Part shown: positions 53,848-63,364 of the stretch, piece by piece
Position numbering within the stretch: position 1 is the stretch's first letter
How the letters are laid out: the number at the start of each line of letters is the position of its first letter
Origin: Diploptera punctata
Taxonomy: Eukaryota; Arthropoda; Insecta; Blattodea; Blaberidae
Length of the DNA: 64,000 nt
Direction of reading: 5' to 3'
NCBI GenBank assembly: GCA_030220185.1
Contig: JASPKZ010007551.1
Location: 330,001 to 394,000, forward strand
The notes under the pieces: model-generated
The model's input: only the letters and a program-made list of their open reading frames with translations
Told to the model about the DNA's origin: nothing
Databases searched by the model: none
Translations under genes and position numbers: made by a program

Positions 53848-54061
53848 CTTTTTCACTTGTCTCTATCCATCCAATCCATGTCCTCCAGACCTCTTTTTCT
53901 CATTCCAGTTCTCATTTCTCACATCCACGAGTTTCGGGGCCTTTCTTTCTTTATTTCTTCTTCCAGGCAGACAGCATTCCAATGCTTTTCTGGGTAACCT
54001 TTATTCTTGTATTCGTCGTACATGCTCATACCAATTTAATTGTTTGCATCTTCTATAATCG
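53848..54061 (-). pseudogene. LINE 3'-terminal fragment
   Basis: Minus strand reads IGMSMYDEYKNKGYPEKHWN, AVCLEEEIKKERPRNSWM, MRTGMRKRGLEDMDWMDRDK. This is the tail pattern WxGHVxRMxxxRxPK / GRPRxxWxxxI / LxxxDWxDRxxWR. The family is similar to LINE-3 but not demonstrably the same. It abuts a plus-strand LINE-1 end. Confidence 0.65.
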
Positions 54062-54421
54062 AACATTTTTGGAACAAAGAGAGATGAACAGACGGATGAA
54101 CGGAGAAGACTACTTAACAGTGAACTGCATGATCTTTATAGGAAGCCAGATATAATAAGAACAGTTAAGTCTCGTAGACTGCAATAGGCAGGACACGTGA
54201 CACGAATGGGGAATGAAAGACGTGCATGGAAGCTTCTTGTTGGAAAACCAGAGACGCCTTGGTAGACCAAGAATGAGGTGAGAGAATACATTAACTATGG
54301 TTTGAGGCAAGCAGATTATACAGAGAATGACTGGAAAACATTAGCTCAGGATAGGGATGTATGAGTGCTTATGTCCGTGCGGCCATGAACCTGTGGGTTC
54401 GATAGTGCTAGTGAGTTAGTA
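54062..54421 (+). pseudogene. LINE-1 3' end
   Basis: KRDEQTDERRRLLNSELHDL, YRKPDIIRTVKSRRL, RMGNERRAWKLLVGKP and GRPRMR, then frameshifted DLRQADYTENDWKTLAQDRD. The terminus is GATAGTGCTAGTGAG. Small deletions remove part of KPEGKRPVGRP. Confidence 0.85.
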
Positions 54422-54447
54422 TCTTATATAATCTACTTATGAATACT

Positions 54448-54449
<2 letters not shown>

Positions 54450-54497
<48 letters not shown>
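54450..54497. repeat. (AAT)n microsatellite
   Basis: About 48 bp of AAT. Confidence 0.95.
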
Positions 54498-54498
<1 letters not shown>

Positions 54499-54534
54499 CG
54501 TATTATCTCAAATGTGAAATGAATGCGGCTTTAG

Positions 54535-54798
54535 TGGGATCAAGTGATCCATGTGCGCAATTACAGACAATGCAGTCAAGAACATAACACACTACCTCCC
54601 ACTGGCATAATATGTAGGCAATGCTGTCAAGTGTCAGAAAACTATTCACCATATAACATCTGTATGCTCAGGCCTTGCACAGACAGCCTAGACATGGCCA
54701 AGTGGCAAATCGAACGCAACAATAAGCAGTACAAAGTATCAGACAATCAAATACGATACGTTCATTTCAGCATGAATATCTCTGCACTCACTACGTAA
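54535..54798 (+). CDS. Small Cys-rich ORF of unknown origin
   Basis: Open from 54,535 after a stop. The first ATG-independent candidate start is GTG at 54,544 and no upstream ATG is available, so a true start is unknown and the frame may be the 3' part of something longer. It encodes HVRNYRQCSQEHNTLPPTG, then IICRQCCQVSENYSPYNICM and LRPC, with a charged helix-like KWQIERNNKQY after it. The Cys spacing (C-x2-C-C ... C-x4-C) could bind metal. It has no recognisable family. The general look (small, Cys cluster, aromatic-rich, ending before AT-rich sequence) recalls the ORF at 21,663, though alignment by eye is weak. Coding status uncertain. Confidence 0.3.
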   Translation, partial: WDQVIHVRNYRQCSQEHNTLPPTGIICRQCCQVSENYSPYNICMLRPCTDSLDMAKWQIERNNKQYKVSDNQIRYVHFSMNISALTT

Positions 54799-54938
54799 TA
54801 CTGTATTTTATTTTACTTCATATGTTATTTATGGATACAGTTTGATATATATTATACGCTATTGTACATATTATAAAATGATATATTAAGTATCATTGTA
54901 TATTACAATTCTGGTAAATAATATATACTTTACTTCAC

Positions 54939-55216
54939 TCCATGGTGAGACAGACCTAGAAGGCCCTTGGTCTACCAGCCGGCTGCTGGCCTCACATCCA
55001 CACGTGTTAAGCAGAGGTAGACGATCATCCAGCCAGTATAGAGGTCCCCGGCCGTTATAGCTGGTTTTCTCAACCTGAAGCCGCTACTTATTGTAGCTAC
55101 CCAAATTCCTCACGGACTGAGTGGGCAACGGTGTCATACTGGCCGAAATACCAGTCTTACGCAAGTCCCGTAGCTCTCCGCCAATCTTGCCTTAACCACT
55201 CGGCTAAGTCGCAGGA
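54939..55216 (-). repeat. SINE-1 copy
   Basis: CTCCATGGTGAGACAGACC, ACCAGCCGGCTGCTGGCC, then AACCACTCGGCTAAGTCGCAGGAC (complement of the head). An internal deletion removes the usual B-box segment. Confidence 0.88.
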
Positions 55217-55219
55217 CAT

Positions 55220-55650
55220 AATATACAGTATACTAATGGCTTCAATGATTGTATTATTGTTTATTATCAATATATTTAACAATAATAATACTGAAAAGAT
55301 ATTGAACAGGAATCTACAAAATCCAGATTGATCACCTCCGTGTATAACGGTTAGCCTAACTACGTAGCATCCAAGGGATCGCTACTGCTGCTGTTCCTAC
55401 TGATGATAAATGTGCAATTTTAAAATAATTTTACTCTATATACTCTAGTCAAACAGAGCAACATAAAAATGTCCGCTATTAATTGAATGAATTGATTTTC
55501 TAATCATATTTATTAATTCTTTAGTTCTGAATAAAGTGCTGACAACAAGCTTTTTCTCACTTTTTTCGTAATACGTATTACCTACTCTGGAAACATGTCT
55601 AACGATCAACGCTATTCAATTTCCCAGTATTGACCATTATTAATGTTTTT
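55220..55650. other. No recognisable feature
   Basis: AT-rich; nothing supportable. Confidence 0.4.
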
Positions 55651-55657
55651 TTTTCCC

Positions 55658-56034
55658 CCAAATGCCCCAGGTTTGTCTTTCGACATTCCTGGTTTCTCTC
55701 CTGGCATGGCGTAATTGTAACGCACTTGAGGTTGGGGCGCCTGGATGGCGGGGTTATGTTGCCCCGATGATATGATGGGTGATGATGATGATAATGGTGC
55801 GCCAAGAGAGTCCCTAATCCTAAACTTAACCTAAGATGAATATGAATGATGATGATTGCATTGACCATATGATTTCGGGGACCGTTTGGGCCATAAAGTT
55901 TTCCTGACATTTGTCTTACAGGTGAGGAAAAACCCCGATAAAAACCTCACACAGAAAAACTGTCCCGACCGGGGATCGAACCCGGGCCCGCTGCGTGACA
56001 AGGCAGCACGCTACCCTGAGACCATAGCGGTGGA
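55658..56034 (-). repeat. Chimeric SINE: SINE-3 head and body fused to SINE-4 3' half
   Basis: On the minus strand it begins GTCCACCGCTATGGTCTCAGGG, GGGTTCGATCCCCGG and GTCCCCGAAATCATATGGTC (SINE-3). After a CAT-rich junction near 55,835-55,862 it continues TTAGGTTAAGTTTAGGATTAGG, ATCATCGGGGCAACATAAC, TTACAATTACGCCATGCC and GAGAGAAACCAGGAATG (SINE-4). The SINE-3 tail (TCGGGCAGAATTAC) is absent. Confidence 0.8.
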
Positions 56035-56337
56035 CCCATTATTAATGTTAATACCTTTATATTTATGTCACTTTTTTTTGTGGAATTTGAGTTTTTTCCT
56101 CAAATCGGAAACATTTATTGGCTATATAATTTGGTTAATACGGTAAAATTGAATTCCTCGGAAGTTGGAACTGAAGAATGGGCCATAAACACAAATTCTG
56201 TACCTGAGCTATGTCCATTTTCTCCATTTTAAAACACAGGCAGAAAAATAAAGGCTTATTTTTTGAAGCAAGGTTAACAAATATATTCTTTTTGATATAG
56301 TGGATTAAAAAATGGACTTTATTCCTTAAGTAAATCC
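56035..56337. other. No recognisable feature
   Basis: AT-rich flank of the nested LINE/PLE insertion. Confidence 0.4.
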
Positions 56338-56695
56338 AATTTTATGTCAATACTTACTTACTTACTCACTGGCACTATCGAACCCGTAGGTTCATGGCCG
56401 CACGGACATAAGCTCTCCATACATCCCTATCCTGAGCTAATGCTTTCCAATCATTCCCTGTATAATCTACTTCCCTCAAATCATAGTTAATGTTAAAATA
56501 TATATACAGTCAATATGCCCATTTCACCAATAAATATTTAAAATGGTCAACTAGTTTCTACAGCCAAGCTGTCATTTTCAAGACCAGATATTGACTGAAG
56601 ACAATATAGATAAAAAATAAAGATACAAATTCAGTTAAAAACAAACTACGTCACATGACGCAATCATTCACAAGTGAAAGTAAAACATAATAAAA

Positions 56696-58982
56696 CTAAT
56701 CCTCTTTTTTATCAATTAGAGAAAAGAGGGGGCTGTACGGAATAGGGCCTTTGTCTTTGTTCATTATTTTATCCTTATTTTTATAAATTTCCAAACTTTC
56801 AAGGACGTTAAGGAATTTGAAATCCCTGACCGAACGAACCAGCCTAAGATTACTTTTGTTGATAGCGTGACCGTACTCAGAAATATGCTGGGCAACTCCA
56901 GATTTTTCAATTCTGTTGAGTCTGAAATGGGCAATATGTTCATTAAATCTAGTTAAAATGGATCTTCTGGTTTGCCCAACATATTTCAAGTCACAGTCAT
57001 TGCATGCAATTTCATAAATCCCGGATTTCTCTATACAATCGACTTTATCTTTAGGGTTTCCGAGTAAACTATTTAATGTCAAAGTGGAAGTGAAAACCAA
57101 TTTAGTATCTAGTCCTTTGAATATCTTGTTCAAACCTCTAGTTAAAGAGGGAACGTACGGCATAATAGCAAAATTAGCTTTATTAATAGGAGAATGGAAA
57201 GCTGTAGAATCCATAACAAGTTTTCTAAATTCAAATTTACGAATCAACTTATCAATAATATTTCCATTGAAACCATTACACTTAGCTATATCTTTAATGG
57301 TTTGTAATTCCTTATTATATCTATTTTTACTTAACGGAAAAGTGATAAGACGGTGAACTAAAAAATTGAAACTGGCCATTTTATGTTGATTACAATGGTG
57401 AGAATCTGCCGGGATATATCTAAATGTACTGGTATCTTTCTAAATGTCAAATTCCAATCTATAATTGTTTCTAATTATTATCATATCTAAAAAAGGCAGC
57501 CTTCCATTCTCTTCCTCTTCATACGTAAAATTTATGCTGGGAGTTCGGCCATTTAATATTCAACAAATTCCTGTACATTGCATTTTTTGGTATCAAAAAT
57601 AGCAAAAATGTCGTCAACATATCTGAGCTAGACCCTTGGAAAGTAATCTAATTCCTTCCCAAGCTCCGTCTCAAATCTGCACATAAAAAGATCAGCTAGG
57701 AAAGGAGACAATGAATTACCCATTGCCGTTCCCTCCTTTTGTTCATAAAACTTATTGTTAAATTGAAAAATGTTCTGATTCATGCAAAGTTCCGTTAACT
57801 GATATATTGATTGACAATATGGGGCTCCAATTTATTCTGTAGTAGTAGGTCTTCCAAGAAACTCAGCGTCTGAGGTATCGGTATACTAGGAAAGAGAGAT
57901 TTCACATCAAAAGAAATCAAAATCTCTCCATCCTTCAGCTCGATATTCTTGGTTTTCTCAATGAATTCCAACGAATTCTTAACAGCAAAGCCGGGCTGTG
58001 GTAGGGGAAGATTACCAAACTCACAACTCAACCATTTAGAAATATTATAAGTGGGTGCAGATATAGCTGAAACTATGGGTCTAACTAATTTTCCTGGTTT
58101 GTGTATTTTTGGTAAACAGTACAATTTAGGTACCAGAGGATTCGAAATATGCAATTTGCGTTTTAATTCTTTAGTAACCAGATGATTGCACGAATTCACA
58201 ACATTAGTTACGTCCCTGATCATTTTAGGTAATGGATTTTATTAACCAACATGGTAAGGACCACCATTAATCATATCATTAACACGATCATAGTAGTCCT
58301 GTTTATCCAAGACAACGACCCTATTCCCTTTATCAGCTTTCATGTAAAAGCAATCCCTTCTTCTCAAACCTTTAATGACTCTCTTGTTTTGTATATCAGT
58401 GCTATTTGATGATTTCTTAGTAGTAGCCAAATTCTTCGTAACGATCTGTTTGCTAAATTCTCTGATATATTGTTTTGTGGGTTCATTAAAATGTTTGATT
58501 GAAGATTCGATGCCAGCAATAACATTTTCAATTTCAGAATTGTGATCCGGTAAAGCAAATTTTAGGCCTTTATTTAACAACTGCAGTTCTTGGTCATTAA
58601 GGTTTGTGAAGAGAGATTCTCAACAATACTGACCCTATCGGAGCATACCCCGGACCCTCCCCTGCGATCAATAAGTTTTTTCAATTTAATGTGTTGGGAA
58701 GAACGTTTTTTCTGAACCTTAAAATTGATCGATCGAAACATATTTCTCTGAAATTCACACCAGTCTAAAAATTCCAGTTCGGTAAGATGTGCTGTTAATG
58801 TTTTCCATAGTTTATAAGATTGAATTTCCAATCTGCTCCTCTTCGAATAAAGGTATTTAATTTCGGAATCTAGCCACTTTTGTTTGGTAAATTTGGTTAT
58901 TCTCTCTCTGTTTCTACAATTTTTTGACACATTTACTTGAATGAACTTAGGAAAAACTGATTCTTTTTTACAATTCTTCAAA
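56696..58982 (-). pseudogene. PLE-1 reverse transcriptase–GIY-YIG protein, broken
   Basis: Reading leftwards, the N-terminal part (from 58,982) has FTKQKWLDSEIKYLYSKRSR, LTELEFLDWCEFQRNMFRS and RRGGSGVCSDRVSIVENLS. After a frameshift come GLRRRDCFYMKADKGNRVVV and a piece ending at 58,242. Then comes LVPKLYCLPKIHKPGKLVRP, GEILISFDVKSLFPSIPIPQ, EGTAMGNSLSPFLADLFM and LRYVDDIFAIFD with intact catalytic YVDD (57,610-57,645, stop two residues upstream). The final open piece (227 aa, 56,696-57,379) has a KSGIYEIACNDCDLKYVGQT nuclease core, then RFNEHIAHFRL and EKSGVAQHISEYGHAI. This order RT then GIY-YIG defines Penelope-like elements (canonical, Neptune/Poseidon/Penelope-like; subgroup not resolved). 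At least three stops/frameshifts. Confidence 0.9.
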
Positions 58983-59522
58983 AAGTTGATTCGTAAATTT
59001 GAATTTAGAAAACTTGTTATGGATTCTACAGCTTTCCATTCTCCTATTAATAAAGCTAATTTTGCTATTATGCCGTACGTTCCCTCTTTAACTAGAGGTT
59101 TGAACAAGATATTCAAAGGACTAGATACTAAATTGGTTTTCACTTCCACTTTGACATTAAATAGTTTACTCGGAAACCCTAAAGATAAAGTCGATTGTAT
59201 AGAGAAATCCGGGATTTATGAAATTGCATGCAATGACTGTGACTTGAAATATGTTGGGCAAACCAGAAGATCCATTTTAACTAGATTTAATGAACATATT
59301 GCCCATTTCAGACTCAACAGAATTGAAAAATCTGGAGTTGCCCAGCATATTTCTGAGTACGGTCACGCTATCAACAAAAGTAATCTTAGGCTGGTTCGTT
59401 CGGTCAGGGATTTCAAATTCCTTAACGTCCTTGAAAGTTTGGAAATTTATAAAAATAAGGATAAAAATAATGAACAAAGACAAAGGCCCTATTCCGTACA
59501 GCCCCCTCTTTTCTCTAATTGA
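58983..59522 (+). pseudogene. Second, inverted copy of the PLE-1 GIY-YIG domain
   Basis: From KLIRKFEFRKLVMDSTAFHS, it has the same CNDCDLKYVGQTRRSILTRF core, HISEYGHAINKSNL and LNVLESLEIYKNKDK as the minus-strand copy at 56,696-57,250. A one-base difference near 59,467 shifts the last residues into another frame relative to MNKDKGPIPYSPLFSLI. It has no RT of its own. The minus-strand frame across the same bases (58,574-59,149) is antisense for its first third. Confidence 0.9.
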
Positions 59523-60161
59523 TAAAAAAGAGGATTAGTTTTATTATGTTTTACTTTCACTTGTGAATGATTGCGTCATGTGACGTAGTTTGTTTTTAAC
59601 TGAATTTGTATCTTTATTTTTTATCTATATTGTCTTCAGTCAATATCTGGTCTTGAAAATGACAGCTTGGCTGTAGAAACTAGTTGACCATTTTAAATAT
59701 TTATTGGTGAAATGGGCATATTGACTGTATATATATTTTAATATTGTATCACCAAGAAGATCAATTGTGTACTAAATAGTTAATGTTGTTCTCCCACCTC
59801 ATTTTTGGTCTACCAACTGGGCGTTTTCCTTCTGGCTTTCCTACAAGAAGTTTCCATGCACGTCTTTCATTCCCCATACGCGCAACATGTCCTGCCCATC
59901 GCAGTCTACGGGACTTAACTGTTCTTATTATATCTGGCTTCCTATAAAGACCATGTAGTTCATTGTTATGTAGTCTTCTCCATTCACCTGTCTGTTCATC
60001 TCTCTTTGGTCCAAAAATTTTCCTAAGAACTTTATTCTCAAATACTCGTAATCTCCTTTCCTCCTTAAAGTAAGAGTCCATGTTTCGCACCCATATAATA
60101 TAACTGGTAGAACAATAGTTTTATATATTTCAGCTTAACGTTTTTGAAAGGAGTTGGGACA

Positions 60162-61487
60162 TCAAAAGTCTCTGCAATGCATAATAGCATGCATTTCCAG
60201 AATTGAGCCTATGTTTAATTCTTTGTGCATCTCATTCCTATTTGTGATTATTGTTCCTAGGTATTTGAATTCAGCCAATTCCTCAAAATTTCCCTCATTT
60301 GTCATTAGCTGTCCATTTCCATTATATAATGTATTTCTATGTGTGACCATATATTTAGTTTTACTGATATTTACTTCCAGTCCTAATTTCTTAGTGTTAC
60401 TCAATAGTGTGTGCGTGTTGGCCTTTAGTATATCCTCGCTATCGGCCAGTAGTACTACATCATCAGCATAAACTAACAGCTTATTAATACCATTGAGTTG
60501 TAAGCCTTCCTCATTCTCCAAAGATTTAATGGCATGCTCTAGCACAAAATTAAATAGTAGAGGAGATAGTGCATCTCCTTGCTTTAACCCATTCTGGATT
60601 TCAAAAGTGTCTGAAAACTGTTTGCCTACACGCACCCTACTCGTTGAGCCATTTAGACACATTCGTATAAGTCTAACTAACTTTTTAGGAATTGAATCAT
60701 ATGCTTTTTTGAAGTCTACATATAGTTGATGTACAGTACCATTATATTCCCATTTCTTTTCTAAAATCTGATCTGTTGTAGACCTGTTTCTTCTAAATGC
60801 ACATTGATGATCTCCTAGAATGTCATCAATATAGGGAGTAAGTCTGCTTACTAATATATTTGTTAGAATTTTGTACGAAGTTGAAAGTAATGAGATGCCC
60901 CTATAGTTGTTGCAATCAGTTTTATCTCCTTTCTTATAAATTGGTACGATAATTGATTCCTTCCATTCATCTGGAAGAGCTTCTTTTTCCCAAATCATAC
61001 TAAGCAACCAGCGTAACTTGTCCATCAATTTTTCTCCCCCTGATTTTAGCAGTTCTGCTGGGATCTCATCTGAACCTGATGCTTTATACATCTTCAATTT
61101 TTCAATTGCCATTTCAACCTCTAATGCACTTGGCTCTGCGACTAGCATTTCTGCTGTCTGTAAGTTATTCTCCTCCTCAATGTCCTGTTCTGTATGTACA
61201 TTTAATAGCTGATTAAAATAACTTTTCCATCTATTTAATATACTCTTGGAATCTGCCATCATATCCCCATTTTCATTCCGAATTATGTTTGTTCTAGCCT
61301 GAAACCCTTTCTTCTCTATACTAATTCCCTGATATAATTCTCTAATGTTCCTATTTTTTGCATTCATTTCAAGATCATTAATCTTCTCTCTCAAATATTC
61401 CCTCTTTTTACTCTTTAGTAACTTGGTGGTTTCCCGTCTAACACTACCCAATTGCTCTAAATTTACTTCATTTGCTCGTGTAACCAT
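60162..61487 (-). CDS. LINE-1 reverse transcriptase ORF, longest intact piece (441 aa)
   Basis: RNA-templated DNA synthesis at the nicked target is the expected role. Order of blocks: basic linker (KSKKREYLREKINDLE), EMAIEKLKMYKASGSDEIPA (about residues 126-145), WKESIIVPIYKKGDKTDCNN with NYRGISLLSTSYK, HQCAFRRNRSTTDQI, VHQLYVDFKKAYDSI (a small in-frame deletion shortens the following region compared with the 15.7-kb copy), GLKQGDALSPLLFNFVLEHA and KLLVYADDVVLLADSEDILK with intact catalytic YADD, then FKYLGTIITNRNE. A frameshift near 60,215 separates it from the C-terminal tail at 59,776-60,090. The start codon shown is an internal Met, not the element's real start. Confidence 0.9.
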   Translation of the reverse strand: MVTRANEVNLEQLGSVRRETTKLLKSKKREYLREKINDLEMNAKNRNIRELYQGISIEKKGFQARTNIIRNENGDMMADSKSILNRWKSYFNQLLNVHTEQDIEEENNLQTAEMLVAEPSALEVEMAIEKLKMYKASGSDEIPAELLKSGGEKLMDKLRWLLSMIWEKEALPDEWKESIIVPIYKKGDKTDCNNYRGISLLSTSYKILTNILVSRLTPYIDDILGDHQCAFRRNRSTTDQILEKKWEYNGTVHQLYVDFKKAYDSIPKKLVRLIRMCLNGSTSRVRVGKQFSDTFEIQNGLKQGDALSPLLFNFVLEHAIKSLENEEGLQLNGINKLLVYADDVVLLADSEDILKANTHTLLSNTKKLGLEVNISKTKYMVTHRNTLYNGNGQLMTNEGNFEELAEFKYLGTIITNRNEMHKELNIGSILEMHAIMHCRDF

Positions 61488-62144
61488 TTAATTTTTGCTA
61501 GCTTTCTTTTCTTTACAATGTCGGCACATTCCTCATCAAACCATTTCTTGTTTTGCCTCTTTTTTAAACAACCAATGCTTTTTGATGCTGACAATTTAAT
61601 AGTATATCTTATAGCCTCCATTCTTTATTTATATCAGTTTCTTCTTCGCTTGCCACATTGTCATCTGAAGATTCCAGTACTTCAAATCTATTAGCAATTT
61701 TGATTTGGTATTCTTGCCGCATTTCATCATTTTTCAAGTTTTTTAATTCATATTTTACAGAATCATCTTTAGCGTTTGTTCCTCTCATAAGCGATAGCCG
61801 TTGTCTGATTTTCACCCTGACCAGATGATGATCTGAATTGCAGTCTGTCCCTCTAACTGATCTAACATCAATGATGCTACTGTGCCAGCGTTTATCCACT
61901 AATGCATGATCTATCTGGTTCCGAGTTTCTCCATCTGGGGACGTCCAGGTGTATTTATGAATATCCTTATGCTGAAATGTTGTGCTCTTAACAACGAGAT
62001 TCTTTGATGTGGCAAATGTGACTAATCTAACCCGGTTGTCGTTACTATCTTCATGAAGACTGAATTTGCCTATTGTTGAATTTTATGTCAATACAGACTT
62101 AAAATAGTTAACGCAGAGATAGACATAAAAATAGTTACTGCCAT

Positions 62145-62384
62145 TTAGGCGGCTCCGTGGTGTAAGCGATTAGATGCCCGTCTCTTACCGCTAGGGTCTC
62201 GAGATCGAGTCTCTGTCACTGCATATGGGTTTCGTGATGCATGAAATGGAGCTTCAGCAGGCTTTTCTCCTGTGACGGCGTGTCGAGCGTGCGGCCGACA
62301 CACTTGTTCACAAACCTCTATAAATACAGAGGTTTCATCTCATCCCTCAACACGACCCTGAGTTTCACACGAGTTGAAATTATC
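62145..62384 (+). repeat. SINE-5 copy with TSD
   Basis: Head GGCGGCTCCGTGGTGTAAGCG (A-box-like) and GAGATCGAGTCTCTGTC (B box). The body CATATGGGTTTCGTGATGC is followed by GAGGTTTCATCTCATCCCTC. Flanked by ATAGTTACTGCCAT (62,131-62,144) / ATAATTACTGCCAT (62,385-62,398). Confidence 0.88.
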
Positions 62385-62486
62385 ATAATTACTGCCATAT
62401 ACTTATTACATTAATAACCCGCCCAGAACATGTTTTTCAAAGTTGAGTTTTACACTGAAACAGGTTCCACGTGCCATTAACAACTA

Positions 62487-62993
62487 ATTAACTAACTGGC
62501 TGGCTCTATCGAACCAAAAGGTTCATGGTAGCGCGGACATCTACACATCCTTAACCAAGTTAATATTTTCCAAACATCCCCTGTATAATCTACTTCCTTC
62601 AAATCATAGTTAATGTTATGATGATCTTGAAGAAGATTTTCGGGCTGTAAGCCGTGGTCGTGAGGCCTGTAGTTCGCCAGGGTTGTCTTGAGACGCAGTC
62701 TCTGGCGAAACGTCGGGGAACTACAAACCTCACGACCACGGCCTACAGCCCGAAAATCTTACATCTTTCATTCACCATTCGTGCCACATTGTACTGCCCA
62801 TCGCAGTCTATGAGACTACTATTTTTATTATATCTGGCTTCCTATAGAGATCATGTAGCTCAATGTTATGTAGTTTTCTCCATTCACCTGTCTGTCCATC
62901 TATTTTGGTCCAAAAATGTTCTAAAGAACTTCATTCCCAAATACTCATAATCTCCTTTCCTCCCTTAAAGTAACAGGCCATGTTTCGCATCAT
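62487..62993 (-). pseudogene. LINE-1 3' end interrupted by a foldback
   Basis: Left part 62,487-62,617 (complement of the GATAGAGCC-type terminus, WxxLAQ, DYTGDVW-like region, NNIN). Right part 62,761-62,993 (complement of RMVNERC, LHNIELHDLYRKPDII, DGQTGEWRKL, ETWPVTLREERR-like). The ~70 bp coding for KPEGKRPVGRP between them is missing, replaced by the foldback. Confidence 0.8.
62632..62760. repeat. Foldback element, ~43-bp arms
   Basis: Left arm AAGATTTTCGGGCTGTAAGC with CGTGGTCGTGAGG and right arm its complement (CCTCACGACCACGG, CCTACAGCCCGAAAATCTT) enclose about 42 bp. The centre contains a perfect GAGAC-GCA-GTCTC hairpin followed by TGGCGAAACGTCGG, reminiscent of the stem-GAAAC motif of the PLE 3' ends. 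No coding sequence. Confidence 0.8.
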
Positions 62994-62999
62994 TAAAAA

Positions 63000-63364
63000 C
63001 TAATATCACCACGTAAAACTCAACTTGGAAAAAAAAAATGAAGCTTACAACCTTGCTCTGGGAGACTATTCAATTATTGAACTTGCATATTAGTTACTTA
63101 CGATATCAGTATCATACAAGTATTATCAATGGAAAACTGTCAGAAAAGGCGTAGGCCGAGTATGATAACCATTCAAGTTATGTAATATTTACGTTAGTAG
63201 TTATATTATTATCTTCAGAGTTAAATCCGCTATGATATAAAATTAATTTTGTAATAAAATAAATATTAGTTCGTATTGTAATGAATTGAACGAATGGCGA
63301 TAGTGATAGGATTGCTTGGCTACAACATAGCAACGGTCATGGCAACGAAAGGTTCTGAAAAAAT
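63000..63364. other. No recognisable feature
   Basis: AT-rich; nothing supportable. Confidence 0.4.

Larger units (their letters stand above)
56495..59775. mobile_element. PLE-1: Penelope-like element with 758-bp inverted arms
   Basis: A 3,281-bp insertion with a perfect 12-bp TSD ATAGTTAATGTT (56,483-56,494 and 59,776-59,787). The left arm 56,493-57,250 and right arm 58,983-59,740 are near-identical inverted copies. Each encodes the GIY-YIG end of the PLE protein and a 3' UTR. The unique middle (57,251-58,982) carries the RT on the minus strand. Each arm's 3' UTR holds a CTTGAAAATG-ACAGC-TTG-GCTGT-A-GAAAC segment (59,652-59,680 plus; 56,582-56,553 minus). PLEs are known to form partially duplicated, inverted or pseudo-LTR units. 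The high arm identity indicates a young insertion. Confidence 0.9.
56354..62078 (-). mobile_element. LINE-1 retrotransposon, 5'-truncated, interrupted by PLE-1
   Basis: Minus-strand LINE-1 flanked by a perfect 16-bp TSD AATTTTATGTCAATAC (56,338-56,353 and 62,079-62,094). From the right (5' side) it encodes the C-terminal half of the APE endonuclease (YTWTSPDGETRNQIDH, RSVRGTDCNSDHHLV around 61,840-62,000), a linker, the RT (60,162-61,487), then after a frameshift the tail to MRWENNIN at 59,788. There PLE-1 is inserted. The last piece (56,354-56,494) holds the DLREVDYTGNDWKAL region and the (TAAG)n 3' end. The endonuclease N-terminus and 5' UTR are missing. Confidence 0.93.

Noticed and set aside
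58574..59149. 191-aa minus-strand ORF as a single protein
   Set aside because: Its first third is antisense to the inverted GIY-YIG copy. Only the part left of 58,982 is PLE sequence in the sense direction.
56495..59775. LTR retrotransposon or retrovirus
   Set aside because: The repeats are inverted, not direct. There is no gag, protease, RNase H or integrase. The RT joined to GIY-YIG identifies a Penelope-like element.
60154..60471. Plus-strand ORFs opposite the LINE-1 RT (also 60,493-60,729 and 61,018-61,212)
   Set aside because: Antisense shadows of the minus-strand reverse transcriptase.
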